DNA of 64,000 nucleotides from Actinospica sp035552695 (GCF_035552695.1 NZ_DASZKT010000230.1:44859-108858), one strand, 5' to 3'. Shown: positions 1 through 8,259, numbered from the stretch's first letter. The notes: generated from the sequence alone by a model not told the origin. Translations and numbers: made by a program.

Positions 1-581
1 GGGACGGTCTGCGCGTCGCGCGGGTGCACTCCGGCGACCCGGCACTGTGGGGCGCGATCCAGGAGCAGCTGGAGCGGGCGAAGGAACTGGGCCTGGAGAC
101 CGAAGTCATCCCCGGCGTCTCGGCGTTCTCGGCCGTCGCCGCGCTGGCTCAGCGGGAGCTGACGGTGCCCGAGGTCGCCCAGTCCGTGATCCTCACCCGG
201 CTCGAAGGCGGCAAGACGCCGATGCCGCCGAAGGAGTCGATCCGCGCCTTCGCCGAGCACGGCACCACGATGGCCGTCTTCCTGTCCGCCGCGCGCTGCG
301 GACAGCTCGCCGCCGAACTGCTCGCCGGGGGCTACGACACGGACACGCCGGTGATCGTCGCGTCGCGCGCGACCTGGCCGGATGAGGAGATCGTGCACTG
401 CACGGTCGGCACGATGGCCGATACCGTCAAGGCGCGGAAGCTGTGGAAGCACACGCTGTTCCTGATCGGCCCGGCGCTCGGCTCCTCCGGCACCCGCTCG
501 CACCTCTACCACCCCGGCCACTTCCATGAGCACCGCCGCGCGGACCCCGCGGCGCGCCGCGCGTTGCGTGCCGCTCAGTAA
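1..581 (+). CDS. cobM: Precorrin-4 C11-methyltransferase, 5' end missing
   Basis: This is the C-terminal part of the SAM-dependent methylase that methylates C11 of the corrin ring (CobM/CbiF). The frame is open from base 3 at the window edge, so the N-terminal SAM-binding portion lies outside. The start of the visible part reads VARVHSGDPALWGAI, the family's SGDP loop, followed by an IPGVSAFSA segment typical of tetrapyrrole methylases. The C-terminal tail with HPGHFHEH is common in actinobacterial CobM. A 20-base gap separates it from cbiD, so it is probably co-transcribed with it. The call is firm; only the true start is unknown. Confidence 0.93.
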   Translation, partial: DGLRVARVHSGDPALWGAIQEQLERAKELGLETEVIPGVSAFSAVAALAQRELTVPEVAQSVILTRLEGGKTPMPPKESIRAFAEHGTTMAVFLSAARCGQLAAELLAGGYDTDTPVIVASRATWPDEEIVHCTVGTMADTVKARKLWKHTLFLIGPALGSSGTRSHLYHPGHFHEHRRADPAARRALRAAQ

Positions 582-601
582 CCGGCAGTAGGTTCCTACC
601 C

Positions 602-1810
602 ATGAGCGACTTCCGCGAGCCCGACCTGCCGCGCACGATGAAGCAGCGCGCGGGCAAGGCGCTGCGCGCGGGCTGGACCACCGGGTCCTGCGCGTCGGCG
701 GCGGCGAAGGCGGCCGCCCTGGCGCTGGCGACCGGGGATCCGCAGCAGGAGGTCGAGATCGCGCTGCCCGGCAAGGACGGGAGCTGGGCGGAGCGGGTGC
801 GCTTCGCCGTCGACCGCTGCGAGGTCGTCTCCCCGCCGGGACGCGCCGAGGCCGTCGTGGTCAAGGACGCGGGCGACGACCCCGACGTCACGCACGGCGC
901 GCGCCTGACGGCGACCGTCTCGTGGCGCGAGGACCCGGGGATCGAGCTCGACGGCGGCGTCGGCGTCGGCGTGGTGACGAAGCCGGGGCTCGGCCTCGAG
1001 GTCGGCGGGCCCGCGATCAACCCCGTGCCGCGCGCGATGATCGCCCGCGCGGTCGGCGAGGCGGTGGACCTCGAGGCACGCGGCGTACGCGTCGTCATCT
1101 CGGTGCCCGAGGGCGAGCTGATGGCGCGCAAGACGACCAATCGGCGGCTCGGGATCATCGGCGGCATCTCGATCCTGGGCACGACCGGGATCGTGCGGCC
1201 GTTCTCGACCGCCGCGTGGCGCGCGTCCGTGGAGCAGGCCGTCAGCGTGCTCGCGGCGCAGGCCGCCGAGGAGAACCGGCGTGGCGACGCGACGCTCGTG
1301 CTGTGCACGGGAGGACGGACCGAGAAGGGCGCGATGGCCCTGCTGCCGCACCTTCCCGAGGTCAGCTTCGTCGAAGTGGGCGACTTCACCGGGGCCGCGC
1401 TGCGGCGCTGCGTCGAACACGGCGTGCGCGAGGTCGTGTTCGTCGGCATGATCGGCAAGCTCACCAAGCTCGCCGCCGGCGTCCTGATGACGCACTACAC
1501 CCGCTCCGCCGTGGACACCGACGTGCTCGCCGACCTGACGACACGCGCGTTTCCGGAAAACCCGTCATTGGCCGCTGACGTACGGTTAGCTAATACCGCA
1601 CGGCACGTATTCGAACTCTGGGATACTGCCGGTGCCCTGCCGGCGTGCGCGAACGCGCTCTGCGAGCAGGTCGCGCGAGTGCTGGAGCGCTTCGCGCAGG
1701 TGGAGTGCGCCGGCGCCCTACGGGCCCGGGTGGCGCTGGTCGACTTCACCGGAACGGTGTTGGTCGGCTCGAGTGCGCAATGGGCAGAGGGTGGGGCACG
1801 GCATGGGTGA
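602..1810 (+). CDS. cbiD: Cobalt-precorrin-5B C1-methyltransferase
   Basis: CbiD methylates C1 of the cobalt-containing intermediate and marks the early-cobalt-insertion route. The 402 residues match the usual family length. The N-terminal GWTTGSCASAAAKAA segment (about residues 24-38) and the later NTTG-like and GMIGKLTKLAAG segments are recognisable family blocks. ATG 602 is the first start after cobM. The 3' end overlaps the next gene by 8 bases. Codon 329 is a TTA leucine (1586-1588), which is rare in GC-rich actinomycetes and is read by the bldA tRNA in Streptomyces. It sits in a locally AT-richer stretch (about 1550-1640). Confidence 0.95.
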   Translation: MSDFREPDLPRTMKQRAGKALRAGWTTGSCASAAAKAAALALATGDPQQEVEIALPGKDGSWAERVRFAVDRCEVVSPPGRAEAVVVKDAGDDPDVTHGARLTATVSWREDPGIELDGGVGVGVVTKPGLGLEVGGPAINPVPRAMIARAVGEAVDLEARGVRVVISVPEGELMARKTTNRRLGIIGGISILGTTGIVRPFSTAAWRASVEQAVSVLAAQAAEENRRGDATLVLCTGGRTEKGAMALLPHLPEVSFVEVGDFTGAALRRCVEHGVREVVFVGMIGKLTKLAAGVLMTHYTRSAVDTDVLADLTTRAFPENPSLAADVRLANTARHVFELWDTAGALPACANALCEQVARVLERFAQVECAGALRARVALVDFTGTVLVGSSAQWAEGGARHG

Positions 1811-3050
1811 ACTGACGGTCATCGGATACTCGGGCGCGGAGCTGGGGGCGGACGCGCTCGCGGAACTCGCGTCGGCGACGCTGGTCGTCGGCGGGGCGCG
1901 GCACCTCGCGGCGGTTCCGATACCCGAGGGCGCGCGCACGATCCAGATCGGGGCGCTGGAGCCGGCGCTGGGCGCGATCGGCCGGCACGACGGGAACGCG
2001 GTGGTCGTCGCGTCGGGCGATCCGGGCTTCTTCGGCATCGTGCGGCGGTTGCGCGCCGGCGGCCTCGAGGTCGCCCGCGTCATCCCGGCGATCTCCTCGG
2101 TCGCCGCCGCGTTCTCCGCCGTCCGCCTGGACTGGGACGACGCCGCGGTGGTCTCGGCGCACGCCGGGAACTCCAGTACCAGCAGGACTTTGCGACGCGC
2201 GGTCAACGCCTGCCTCGCGCACCCGAAGGTGGCCGTGCTCACCGGACCCCGCGCCATGCCGCGCGACCTGGCGAAGGCGCTGCTCGCGGCGGGGCTCAGG
2301 GCGGACGATCGGGTGGTGTGGATCGCCGAGCGGCTCGGCACGGACGAGGAGTGCGTGCGGTCCTACAACCTCGCCGAGGCCGCGCAGACCAAGGCGGAGG
2401 ACCCGAACGTCGTGCTCTTCCTCGCCCCGATCCCGGCGCGCGAGTCGGCCGGCTGGCTGGCCGGGGCGCGGGCCGGCGGCGTGACCGCGAGCGAGGATCC
2501 GTCGGTGCCGCTGCCCGACGAGGCGTTCGAGCACCGCGACGGCCAGATCACCAAGCTGGAGACCCGCACCCTGGTCGTCTCGCTGCTCGGGCCCAAGTTC
2601 GGCCACCTGATCTGGGACCTCGGCGCGGGCTCCGGCTCGGTCGGGATCGAGTGCGCCCGCCGCGGCGCCGCGGTGCTCGCCGTCGAACGAGACTCAGAGT
2701 CCTGTGAACGCATCAGGCGTAACGCGGCTAAGCACAGTGGGACAGGACTATATATATGTGCGGGCGACGCGGGCGACCACGCCGCCCGTCTGCCGGACCC
2801 CGACGCGGTGTTCATCGGCGGCGGCGGAATGGACGTGCTGCGTACGGTTCTCGACCGCCGTCCGCCGCGCCTCGTCGCCACCTTCGCGTCACTGGAGCGC
2901 GCAAGTACCGTGCTGCCGCATCTCGCCAGCCACGGCTACAAGGCCGACGGGATCCTCCAGCAGGCCTCGCGCTTCGCCCCGCTCCCGGACGGCTCGCACC
3001 GCCTCGCGGCGCAGAACCCGGTGTTCGTCGTGTGGGGTGAGTTGTTGTGA
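1803..3050 (+). CDS. cobL: Precorrin-6Y C5,15-methyltransferase (decarboxylating), copy 1
   Basis: This bifunctional CbiE-CbiT protein methylates C5 and C15 and decarboxylates the acetate side chain of ring C. Residues 1 to about 195 are the CbiE tetrapyrrole methylase (VVASGDPGFFGIVRRL). Residues about 235-400 are the CbiT Rossmann methyltransferase, with the SAM loop DLGAGSGSVGIE at about 272-283. ATG 1803 gives 415 residues, a normal size, and overlaps the cbiD stop; an upstream in-frame start would run inside cbiD. A patch at about 2700-2765 uses rare codons (AGT, ACA, CTA, TAT, ATA, TGT). A paralogue lies at 6479-7867. Confidence 0.93.
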   Translation: MGELTVIGYSGAELGADALAELASATLVVGGARHLAAVPIPEGARTIQIGALEPALGAIGRHDGNAVVVASGDPGFFGIVRRLRAGGLEVARVIPAISSVAAAFSAVRLDWDDAAVVSAHAGNSSTSRTLRRAVNACLAHPKVAVLTGPRAMPRDLAKALLAAGLRADDRVVWIAERLGTDEECVRSYNLAEAAQTKAEDPNVVLFLAPIPARESAGWLAGARAGGVTASEDPSVPLPDEAFEHRDGQITKLETRTLVVSLLGPKFGHLIWDLGAGSGSVGIECARRGAAVLAVERDSESCERIRRNAAKHSGTGLYICAGDAGDHAARLPDPDAVFIGGGGMDVLRTVLDRRPPRLVATFASLERASTVLPHLASHGYKADGILQQASRFAPLPDGSHRLAAQNPVFVVWGELL

Positions 3051-4573
3051 CCCGCATCGGCTGCATCGCCGCGACCGACTCCGGTCGCGAGGCGGCGGCG
3101 TACCTCAAGGCTCTGTGGCCGGACGAGGTCGAGGTCGTCGAACGGGACACGGTCGCGGATTCACTGCGCGCGGCGTTCCGGGACTGCGATGCGGTCGTGG
3201 CGTTCCTGGCGGCGGGTGCGACGGTGCGGATTCTGGCGCCGTCGCTGGGCCACAAGACCACGGACGCTCCGGTCGTCTGCGTCGACGAGGGACGGCGCTT
3301 CGCGGTCGCGCTGCTCGGCGGGCACTACGGCGCGAACGATCTGGCGCGTCGGGTCGCCGCGGCGATCGGCGGCGAGCCGGTGATCAGCAACGCCCGGGAC
3401 GCCGACGGCATCAGGCCGCTGCCACCGTTGCCCGGCAGACGAATCGTGGTCGGTGTCGGGGCGTCGCGCGGCGTCGGCGCCGAGGAAGTGCTGGAGACGG
3501 TCGACGCCGCGCTGGCGGACGCCGATCTGTCCGCCGCCGACGTGTCCGCGCTCGCCACCGCCGACCTCAAGGCCGACGAGCCCGGCATCGTCGAGGCCGC
3601 GAAGCTGCGCGGCTGGCCGCTGCGCTGCCATCCGGCGACGGCGCTCGCCGAGGTCGAGGTGCCGAACCCGTCCGAGATCGTCCGCGCGGCGGCCGGAACC
3701 CCGTCCGTGGCCGAAGCCGCCGCGCGCCACGCCGGGCCCGGCCGCGCGCCGGGCCGCCTGCTGGTACCCAAGAAGAAATCCGCGAGGGAGTATCCGATGG
3801 CGACCGCCGCCGTGGCCGAGCACGCTGACCAGGTACGGGGAAGGCTGGCGGTGATCGGCCTCGGACCCGGCGCCCGGGATCTGACCGCGCCGCGCGCCCT
3901 CGCCGAGCTGCGCGACGCCGAGATCGTCGTCGGCCTCGACCAATACGTCGATCAGGTCCGCGATGTCCTTGCGCCCGACGTCCGCATCGAGGCCACCGGC
4001 CTCGGCGCCGAGGAGCAGCGGGCCCGCGGCGCCGTGGACCTCGCGCGGGCCGGGCATCGCGTGGCGCTGATCGGCTCCGGCGACGCGGGCGTGTACGCGA
4101 TGGCCTCCCCGGCGCTCGACCACGCCGAGACCGCCGAGATCGACGTGGTCTGCGTCCCCGGGATCACCGCGGCGACGGCGGCCTCGAACGTGCTCGGCGC
4201 GCCGCTCGGCCACGACCACTGCTCGATCTCGCTGTCCGATCTGCACACCCCGTGGCCCGCGATCGAACGGCGGGTGCGCGCGGCGGCCGAGGGCGACTTC
4301 GTCGTCAGCTTCTACAACCCGCGCTCGGCGAAGCGCGACTGGCAGCTGCCCAAGGCCCTCGCGATTCTCGCCGAGCACCGGCCCGCGACCACGCCGATCG
4401 GCTGGGTGCGCAACGCCGGACGGCCCGACGAATCGCATGGCCTGACCACGCTCGCCGAATTCGACCCGGCCGTCATCGACATGTACACCACCCTGATCGT
4501 CGGCTGTTCGCAGTCGCGCGTCGTCGCCGGACGCTTCGTCACTCCGCGGGGCTACTCGTGGGCCGGCCGATGA
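3047..4573 (+). CDS. cobJ: CbiG-CobJ fusion: cobalt-precorrin-5A hydrolase and precorrin-3B C17-methyltransferase
   Basis: Two corrin-ring steps are combined in one 508-residue protein. Residues 1 to about 245 resemble CbiG, which opens the lactone and releases the C20 fragment; its C-terminal subdomain contains GVGASRGVGAEEV. From about 265 onward it is the CobJ/CbiH ring-contracting methylase, starting RLAVIGLGPGARDLTAPRA and containing LIGSGDAGVYAMA, DHCSISLSDLHTPW and VVSFYNPRS. The GTG start overlaps the cobL stop as GTGA, which implies translational coupling. Such fusions are known in actinobacteria, so the arrangement is not novel. Confidence 0.94.
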   Translation: MTRIGCIAATDSGREAAAYLKALWPDEVEVVERDTVADSLRAAFRDCDAVVAFLAAGATVRILAPSLGHKTTDAPVVCVDEGRRFAVALLGGHYGANDLARRVAAAIGGEPVISNARDADGIRPLPPLPGRRIVVGVGASRGVGAEEVLETVDAALADADLSAADVSALATADLKADEPGIVEAAKLRGWPLRCHPATALAEVEVPNPSEIVRAAAGTPSVAEAAARHAGPGRAPGRLLVPKKKSAREYPMATAAVAEHADQVRGRLAVIGLGPGARDLTAPRALAELRDAEIVVGLDQYVDQVRDVLAPDVRIEATGLGAEEQRARGAVDLARAGHRVALIGSGDAGVYAMASPALDHAETAEIDVVCVPGITAATAASNVLGAPLGHDHCSISLSDLHTPWPAIERRVRAAAEGDFVVSFYNPRSAKRDWQLPKALAILAEHRPATTPIGWVRNAGRPDESHGLTTLAEFDPAVIDMYTTLIVGCSQSRVVAGRFVTPRGYSWAGR

Positions 4574-4767
4574 CCCGCGCGGCGTCCCGCCTCATCGCCG
4601 AGATCGGCGCGTGCCAGGGCTGCGGAGCCTGTCTGCTGACCTGTCCCGAGCACGCGATCCGGCCGGACGGCGGTCGACTGCTCGTGCTGGCCGCGAAGTG
4701 CACCGGGTGCGGTCAGTGCCAGGAGGTCTGCCCGGTCGACGTCATTGAAATGAAAGCCGCACAGTGA
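4570..4767 (+). CDS. Small 2[4Fe-4S] ferredoxin inside the cobalamin operon
   Basis: This 65-residue protein has two classical cluster motifs: CQGCGACLLTCPEHA near the N-terminus and CTGCGQCQEVCPVDV near the C-terminus. Each supplies CxxCxxCxxxCP. It is probably a soluble cytoplasmic electron carrier. ATG 4570 overlaps the cbiG-cobJ stop (ATGA), and its own stop overlaps the cobH start (GTGA), so it is firmly embedded in the operon. That placement suggests it supplies electrons to a corrin-pathway redox step or carries or protects an Fe-S cofactor. The partner is inference. Confidence 0.9.
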   Translation: MTRAASRLIAEIGACQGCGACLLTCPEHAIRPDGGRLLVLAAKCTGCGQCQEVCPVDVIEMKAAQ

Positions 4768-5378
4768 GCAGAGCAATTCACCCGATCGAGCAGGAGTCCT
4801 ACGCGATCCTGCGCGGCCGACTCGCCGCCCGCCACCCGGACGACGCGGCGCGCCCGCCGCTGGCCCGGGCCCTGCTGGAGCGCGTCGTGCACGCCAGCGC
4901 CGACCTCGAATACGCCGAAGACCTGGTGCTGCCCGCGGAATCCGTGCTCGGACGTGCGGTGGAGGCGCTGCGCGCGGACGCGCCGGTGGTCGCGGACGTG
5001 GCGATGGTCGCGGCCGGGATCACGCGGCGTCGGACGCTCTGCCACATCACCGATCCACGTTCGGTTGACCTCGCCAAGGATGCGGGTATCACGCGTTCGG
5101 CGGCGGCCCTCCGGCTCGCGGCCGAGGAAGCGGGGCCCGGCGCCGTCTATGTCATCGGGTGCGCGCCGACCGCGCTGTTCGAATTGATCGGGCACGCGGA
5201 CGCGTACAAACCGCTGCTCGTCCTCGGCCTGCCGGTCGGTTTCGTCGGCGCGGTCGAGTCCAAGCAGGCGCTGCGGGAGAGCGGACTGCCCGCCGTCAGC
5301 AACATCTCCGGCAAGGGCGGATCGGCGGTCGCCGCGGCGGCGCTCAACGCACTGCTGTACTGGGAGGGGGAAGCGTGA
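4764..5378 (+). CDS. cobH: Precorrin-8X methylmutase
   Basis: CobH/CbiC moves the C11 methyl group to C12, giving hydrogenobyrinic or cobyrinic acid. The 204 residues begin SRAIHPIEQESYAILRGRL, matching the family N-terminus with its IEQxSF/Y block. The central VVADVAMVAAGI and the later PLLVLGLPVGFVGAVESK and SGKGGSAVAAAALNALL segments are family signatures. Translation is coupled to the ferredoxin by GTGA. Its own stop overlaps the GTG start of the 81-base micro-ORF element, which separates it from cbiX. Confidence 0.95.
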   Translation: MSRAIHPIEQESYAILRGRLAARHPDDAARPPLARALLERVVHASADLEYAEDLVLPAESVLGRAVEALRADAPVVADVAMVAAGITRRRTLCHITDPRSVDLAKDAGITRSAAALRLAAEEAGPGAVYVIGCAPTALFELIGHADAYKPLLVLGLPVGFVGAVESKQALRESGLPAVSNISGKGGSAVAAAALNALLYWEGEA

Positions 5379-5455
5379 GCGAGCTTGCGAGCGAACCATT
5401 GAACACAGGGCTTTCGCGAATGCGCTCGCCGAGCGCCAGCGAGGTGGGGGCATGA
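5375..5455 (+). repeat. 81-base micro-ORF element, copy A (between cobH and cbiX)
   Basis: This segment encodes a 26-residue peptide that begins VSELASEP and ends in the conserved block PSAxEVxA. Its GTG start overlaps the cobH stop (GTGA), and its TGA stop overlaps the cbiX ATG (ATGA). It fills the whole intergenic space and supplies the cbiX ribosome-binding site (GAGGTGGGGGC). The second copy, at 54610-54690, matches 65 of the first 77 bases without gaps and has the same double overlap. I know of no function for the peptide. It behaves as a spacer that preserves translational coupling. Confidence 0.85.
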
Positions 5456-6468
5456 GCGCTCTGCTGATCGTCGGGCACGGCACTCGGGACAACGAGGGCG
5501 CCGACGAGTTCCGGAAGTTCGTACGCCGGGTCGAGGCGCGGGCCGTCGAGCGCGGCGCGGCCGACGCGGTGGCCGGCGGCTTCATCGAACTCTCCCCGCC
5601 GCCGCTCAAGGAGGCGGTCGCCGGTCTCGTCGAGGCGGGCCACCGGAATCTGACGGCCGTACCGCTGATCCTGCTCGCCGCCGGACACGCGAAGGGCGAC
5701 ATCCCGGCGGCGCTGGCCCGCGAACGCGACCGGCACCCCGGAGTCCGGACCGAGTACGCCCGGCCGCTCGGCCCGCACCCGGTGATCCTCGACCTGCTGC
5801 GGCGGCGCCTGGCGACCCACGCGCGCGAGTTCCAGGCCGACTCCGTGCTGCTCGTCGGCCGCGGCACCACCGACCCCGACGCCAACGCGGACCTCTACCG
5901 GGCCGCGCGGCTGCTCTGGGAGACGACGCGCGACCTGGGCATCCGTCAGGTCGAGGCGGCGTTCGTGTCCCTCGCCGAGCCCTCCGTGCCCGAGGGGCTG
6001 GACCGGCTGCGCACGCTCGGCGCCCGACGCGTGCTCGTGCTCCCGTTCTTCCTCTTCCCCGGCGTCCTGCCGACCCGCATCCACACGCAGGTCGACGCGT
6101 GGCTCGACAGGGCCGAGACGGCGGTGGCCGTGGCCGACGTCATCGGGGACTGCGACGAACTCGCCGACCTCGTCATCGAACGCTATCTCGAGGCCGACGG
6201 CCGCGGCGGCGCACCGGCCGGCATGAACTGCGACGCCTGCGTCTACCGCATCGCGCTGCCCGGCTTCGAGGAGCGCGTCGGCCAGGAGCAGCGTCCGCAC
6301 GATCACCCGGACGACCCCGCGCACCAGCACGGCCATCACCACCGTCATCACCACGCCCCCACGCACCCGCCCCGGCACGACACCGTCGCCGCACGCCCGG
6401 AAGTCCGTTCCGTCCCGGAAACGCGGCTTTCCCGACCGGTCGGCCCGCCCCAGCCCCCCGTGGGATGA
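5452..6468 (+). CDS. cbiX: Sirohydrochlorin cobaltochelatase, CbiX type, with histidine-rich tail
   Basis: CbiX inserts cobalt into sirohydrochlorin. The protein (338 residues) starts SALLIVGHGTRDNEGADEF, with the catalytic histidine in GHGTR. It is a long, internally duplicated type: the second half repeats VLLVGRGTTDPDANAD. The C-terminal region contains a histidine-rich run (about 6296-6350 in DNA, HQHGHHHRHHH), probably metal-binding storage or delivery. It also has a CDACVYR motif like the cysteine segment of some Fe-S CbiX proteins. The start follows micro-ORF element copy A. The next gene begins 10 bases downstream. Confidence 0.93.
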   Translation: MSALLIVGHGTRDNEGADEFRKFVRRVEARAVERGAADAVAGGFIELSPPPLKEAVAGLVEAGHRNLTAVPLILLAAGHAKGDIPAALARERDRHPGVRTEYARPLGPHPVILDLLRRRLATHAREFQADSVLLVGRGTTDPDANADLYRAARLLWETTRDLGIRQVEAAFVSLAEPSVPEGLDRLRTLGARRVLVLPFFLFPGVLPTRIHTQVDAWLDRAETAVAVADVIGDCDELADLVIERYLEADGRGGAPAGMNCDACVYRIALPGFEERVGQEQRPHDHPDDPAHQHGHHHRHHHAPTHPPRHDTVAARPEVRSVPETRLSRPVGPPQPPVG

Positions 6469-6478
6469 TCGGAGCGAC

Positions 6479-7867
6479 ATGGCAACTGAGCAGGAGCACG
6501 GGCCGCGCGGGGCGATTCCGGCCGCATCGTCGAGGGTGACGGTGACGGTCCTCGGCTTCGACGGCTCTCCGCTGGGCCCGGCCGCGCGCCATGCGCTGCA
6601 GCGGGCCACGCTCGTCATCGGCAGCATCCGGCACCTCGACCTGCTCCCCGTCCCGGAGACCGCGCGCCGCATCTACATGGGCGGCCTCGGCGCGGCGCTG
6701 ACCAGGCTCGCGCTGCACGACGGCCCGGCGGTCGTGGTGGCCTCGGGCGACCCGGGCTACTTCGGCGTGGTGCGGGCGCTGCGCGAGCAGGGGCTCAGGG
6801 TGCGCACGATCCCGGCGGTCTCCTCCGTCGCCACCGCCTTCGGCCGGATCGGACTCGCCTGGGAGGACGCGTTCGTCGTGGCGGTCGATCCGCCGGCCGA
6901 CGGCGTCGACAGCACCGAGACCCGCGGCTCCGGCAAGGTGCGCACCGGCGGCCGCGCGGCGAAGGACGGCGGCTTCGGCCACGGACCCGGTGCCACGCTG
7001 CGGGCGGCGGCGAACCTGTGCCGCGCGTACCCCAAGGTCGCCGTGATGTGCGGTGAGGGCGCGGGACCGCGCGAACTGGCCGTCGAACTGCTCGGACCGG
7101 ACAAATCAGGACCCGCACGCACCCTGGTGGTCGCGCAACGGCTCGGCGAGCCCGAGGAATCCGTCGAGTGGCTCGGCCTGGACGAGGCCGCGGAACGGCA
7201 CATCTGGGGCGACCCGTGCATCGTGCTCTGCCTCGACGAGGCGCAGGTGCTCGCGCCGGGCGCCTCCGGGGCCGGCCCCGTGCCGGTCGCGGGCTGGGCC
7301 GGACCGGCCGGCGGCTGGGCCGCGACCGACAACGCCTTCGTCTACCGCTCCGGACGCGTGCTGCCCGCGGAGGCGCGTGCGCTGGTGCTGGCCCGGCTCG
7401 CGCCGCGGCCCGGAACGCTGGTCTGGGACGTCGGCGCCGGCTCCGGTTCCGTCGGCATCGAATGCGCGCGGCTCGGCGCCGCCGTCGTCGCCGTCGAGCG
7501 GGACGCCGACTCCTGCGAACGGATAGACCTCAACGCGACGATGCATCAGGTGCGGCTGCGGGTGGTGCGCGGCCAGGCCCCGGAAGCGCTGCTCGACCTG
7601 CCGCAGCCGGACGCGGTGTTCCTCGGCGGCGGCGGACCCGACGTGGTGCGCGCCGTGACCGGGCGCGATCCGCGAATAGTGGTGGCGGCGACCACCGCGA
7701 TCGACCGGGTGGCCGAGGTGAAGGCCGCGCTGCGCGGCGAGGGCCGGGAGCGGCGTCGGGTGGACGGCGTACTGTTGCAGTCCTCACGGCTCGTCTCGCT
7801 ACCCGGCGACGCCCACCGCTTCGCCGCCCAGGACCCGGTGTTCGTGCTCTGGAGCGAACGCTCCTGA
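6479..7867 (+). CDS. cobL: Precorrin-6Y C5,15-methyltransferase-like protein, copy 2
   Basis: This is a second CbiE-CbiT protein (462 residues), about 45 residues longer than copy 1. It has the methylase block VVASGDPGYFGVVRAL and the CbiT SAM loop DVGAGSGSVGIE (about 317-328). The extra length comes from a polar N-terminal extension and a Gly/Lys/Arg-rich insert at about residues 137-171, between the CbiE strands. The catalytic scaffold looks intact, so it may be active, specialised or redundant; the sequence cannot decide. It starts at ATG 6479, ten bases after cbiX, and ends the tightly packed part of the operon. Confidence 0.85.
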   Translation: MATEQEHGPRGAIPAASSRVTVTVLGFDGSPLGPAARHALQRATLVIGSIRHLDLLPVPETARRIYMGGLGAALTRLALHDGPAVVVASGDPGYFGVVRALREQGLRVRTIPAVSSVATAFGRIGLAWEDAFVVAVDPPADGVDSTETRGSGKVRTGGRAAKDGGFGHGPGATLRAAANLCRAYPKVAVMCGEGAGPRELAVELLGPDKSGPARTLVVAQRLGEPEESVEWLGLDEAAERHIWGDPCIVLCLDEAQVLAPGASGAGPVPVAGWAGPAGGWAATDNAFVYRSGRVLPAEARALVLARLAPRPGTLVWDVGAGSGSVGIECARLGAAVVAVERDADSCERIDLNATMHQVRLRVVRGQAPEALLDLPQPDAVFLGGGGPDVVRAVTGRDPRIVVAATTAIDRVAEVKAALRGEGRERRRVDGVLLQSSRLVSLPGDAHRFAAQDPVFVLWSERS

Positions 7868-7882
7868 CGCCGCTTCACGCCA

Positions 7883-7906
7883 CGGCATGCGAACGTTCGC
7901 GTGCCG
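7883..7906. promoter_or_regulatory. Near-perfect 24-base palindrome in the cobL2-cobT gap
   Basis: The arms CGGCATGCGAAC and GTTCGCGTGCCG pair with one G/T mismatch around the centre at 7894/7895, 16 bases after the cobL2 stop. No T-run follows, so it is either a U-less actinobacterial terminator or a dimeric repressor site. The rest of the 392-base gap (7868-8259) shows no coding frame. I found no cobalamin-riboswitch core there, and only a GAGGAGG ribosome-binding site ahead of 8260. Confidence 0.5.
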
Positions 7907-8259
7907 TTCGGAATTCGTCCCCTGCGCCCGGGGAAATCCGAGTACTCCGGTATTTCCTTTTTGCTAGCACCGCGATGCGCGCCACATCCTTCGGACGGGT
8001 GGCGTGCGTCACTCGCTCAGCCGGTTGACGGCTTCCCGTCACCTGCGCACTGCCTGATACCGGGCGCCGTGCGCGACCGCCGCGTCTTTCCGCGGCGATG
8101 ACGGCGGCCGTGCGTTCCGGGTAGGGTACGTGATCGCCGCGCGGTGGGCGCGCAGGGATCCGTCAGGTCCGCACGGTTCCCGCGGGGGACAGGGCCCGGC
8201 CAGGCGAGGAAGAGCACCAGTCGAGGCACGGCGCTGTGGACACGGAACGAGGAGGCACG

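Noticed and set aside
7868..8259. Possible cobalamin riboswitch ahead of the BluB-CobT gene
   Set aside because: I looked for the conserved B12-box and the GCCACTG-type core and did not find them.
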